Assembly (NCBI GenBank): GCA_947176205.1
Contig: CAMWPX010000002.1
Coordinates: forward strand, 1-47,762
Source: an uncultured Porphyromonadaceae bacterium
GTDB lineage: Bacteria; Bacteroidota; Bacteroidia; Bacteroidales; Muribaculaceae
Length of the DNA: 47,762 bases
Reading direction: 5' to 3'
In this document: piece by piece, positions 47,438 through 47,762 of the stretch
How the letters are laid out: each line of letters starts with the position of its first letter
Position numbering within the stretch: the first letter of the stretch is position 1
Position numbers and translations under genes: made by a program
The notes under the pieces: model-generated
What the model was told of the DNA's origin: nothing
The model's database searches: none
What the model saw: only the letters and a program-made list of their open reading frames with translations

Positions 47438-47752
47438 TCAGATATCACTCTTCAGATTGAAAAACTCGCTGAGTTTGGCTACAAGCTGTTCTTTGGAGTG
47501 AACACCATAACCGCGCCATACAGCCTCACCCTTGACAAACACTATCAAAGTAGGAATAGAACGCACTGAATATCGCTGTGAAAGTGCCGAATTTTTATCA
47601 ACATCTACTTTCAGCACATTTACCTTATCGCCCAATTCGTGTTTGACTTCATCGATGATGGGCGCCTGCATTTTGCACGGACCGCACCATGTAGCATAAA
47701 AATCAACCAACGTGGGTTTTTCTTCACTGATTATTTTATCGAAATCTTCCAT
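47438..47752 (-). CDS. trxA: Thioredoxin
   Basis: PTLVDFYATWCGPCKMQAPIIDEV...VDVDKNSALSQRYSVRSIPTLIVF. Confidence 0.95.
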   Translation of the reverse strand: MEDFDKIISEEKPTLVDFYATWCGPCKMQAPIIDEVKHELGDKVNVLKVDVDKNSALSQRYSVRSIPTLIVFVKGEAVWRGYGVHSKEQLVAKLSEFFNLKSDI

Positions 47753-47762
47753 AATATAGATA

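Noticed and set aside
1-47762. CRISPR array, IS element, prophage or rRNA operon
   Set aside because: No spaced direct repeats, transposase/integrase motifs, phage genes or rRNA signatures were seen.

Overview
This is a Bacteroidales-type chromosomal window. The -7 motif TAnnTTTG recurs, Mfa/FimA-type (type V) fimbrial genes are present, and gene content and order resemble Bacteroides or Muribaculaceae; the taxon is inferred, not searched. Housekeeping content: M24 peptidase (5'-truncated by the window edge), CCA-adding enzyme, queD/queE, PD40-like protein, CstA, PHP phosphatase, pyrB/pyrI, flavin reductase, glyA, ileS, DksA-like, lspA, DUF4296-like, mraY, tRNA-Pro(CGG), HAD phosphatase, TamL-like OMP, AspT-like transporter and thioredoxin. 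No CRISPR array, transposase, integrase or rRNA was seen. Regions that need a closer look: (i) a promoter-preceded, apparently non-coding structured segment of about 360 nt (7621-7995) ahead of a co-directional operon (8052-15871). That operon encodes mostly exported proteins: CsgG/FlgO-like, LPP20-like, transglutaminase-like and CHASE2. It is the best candidate here for an uncharacterised envelope system. (ii) A two-module Mfa/Fim fimbrial island on the minus strand (26477-42205), with a duplicated 5' cassette, hairpins after both major-subunit genes, module-matched C-terminal motifs and homopolymer tracts at regulatory positions. (iii) A head-to-head deletion scar joining the 3' parts of an alcohol dehydrogenase gene and an HxlR regulator gene. 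All family names come from reading motifs in the translations; no database search was run.
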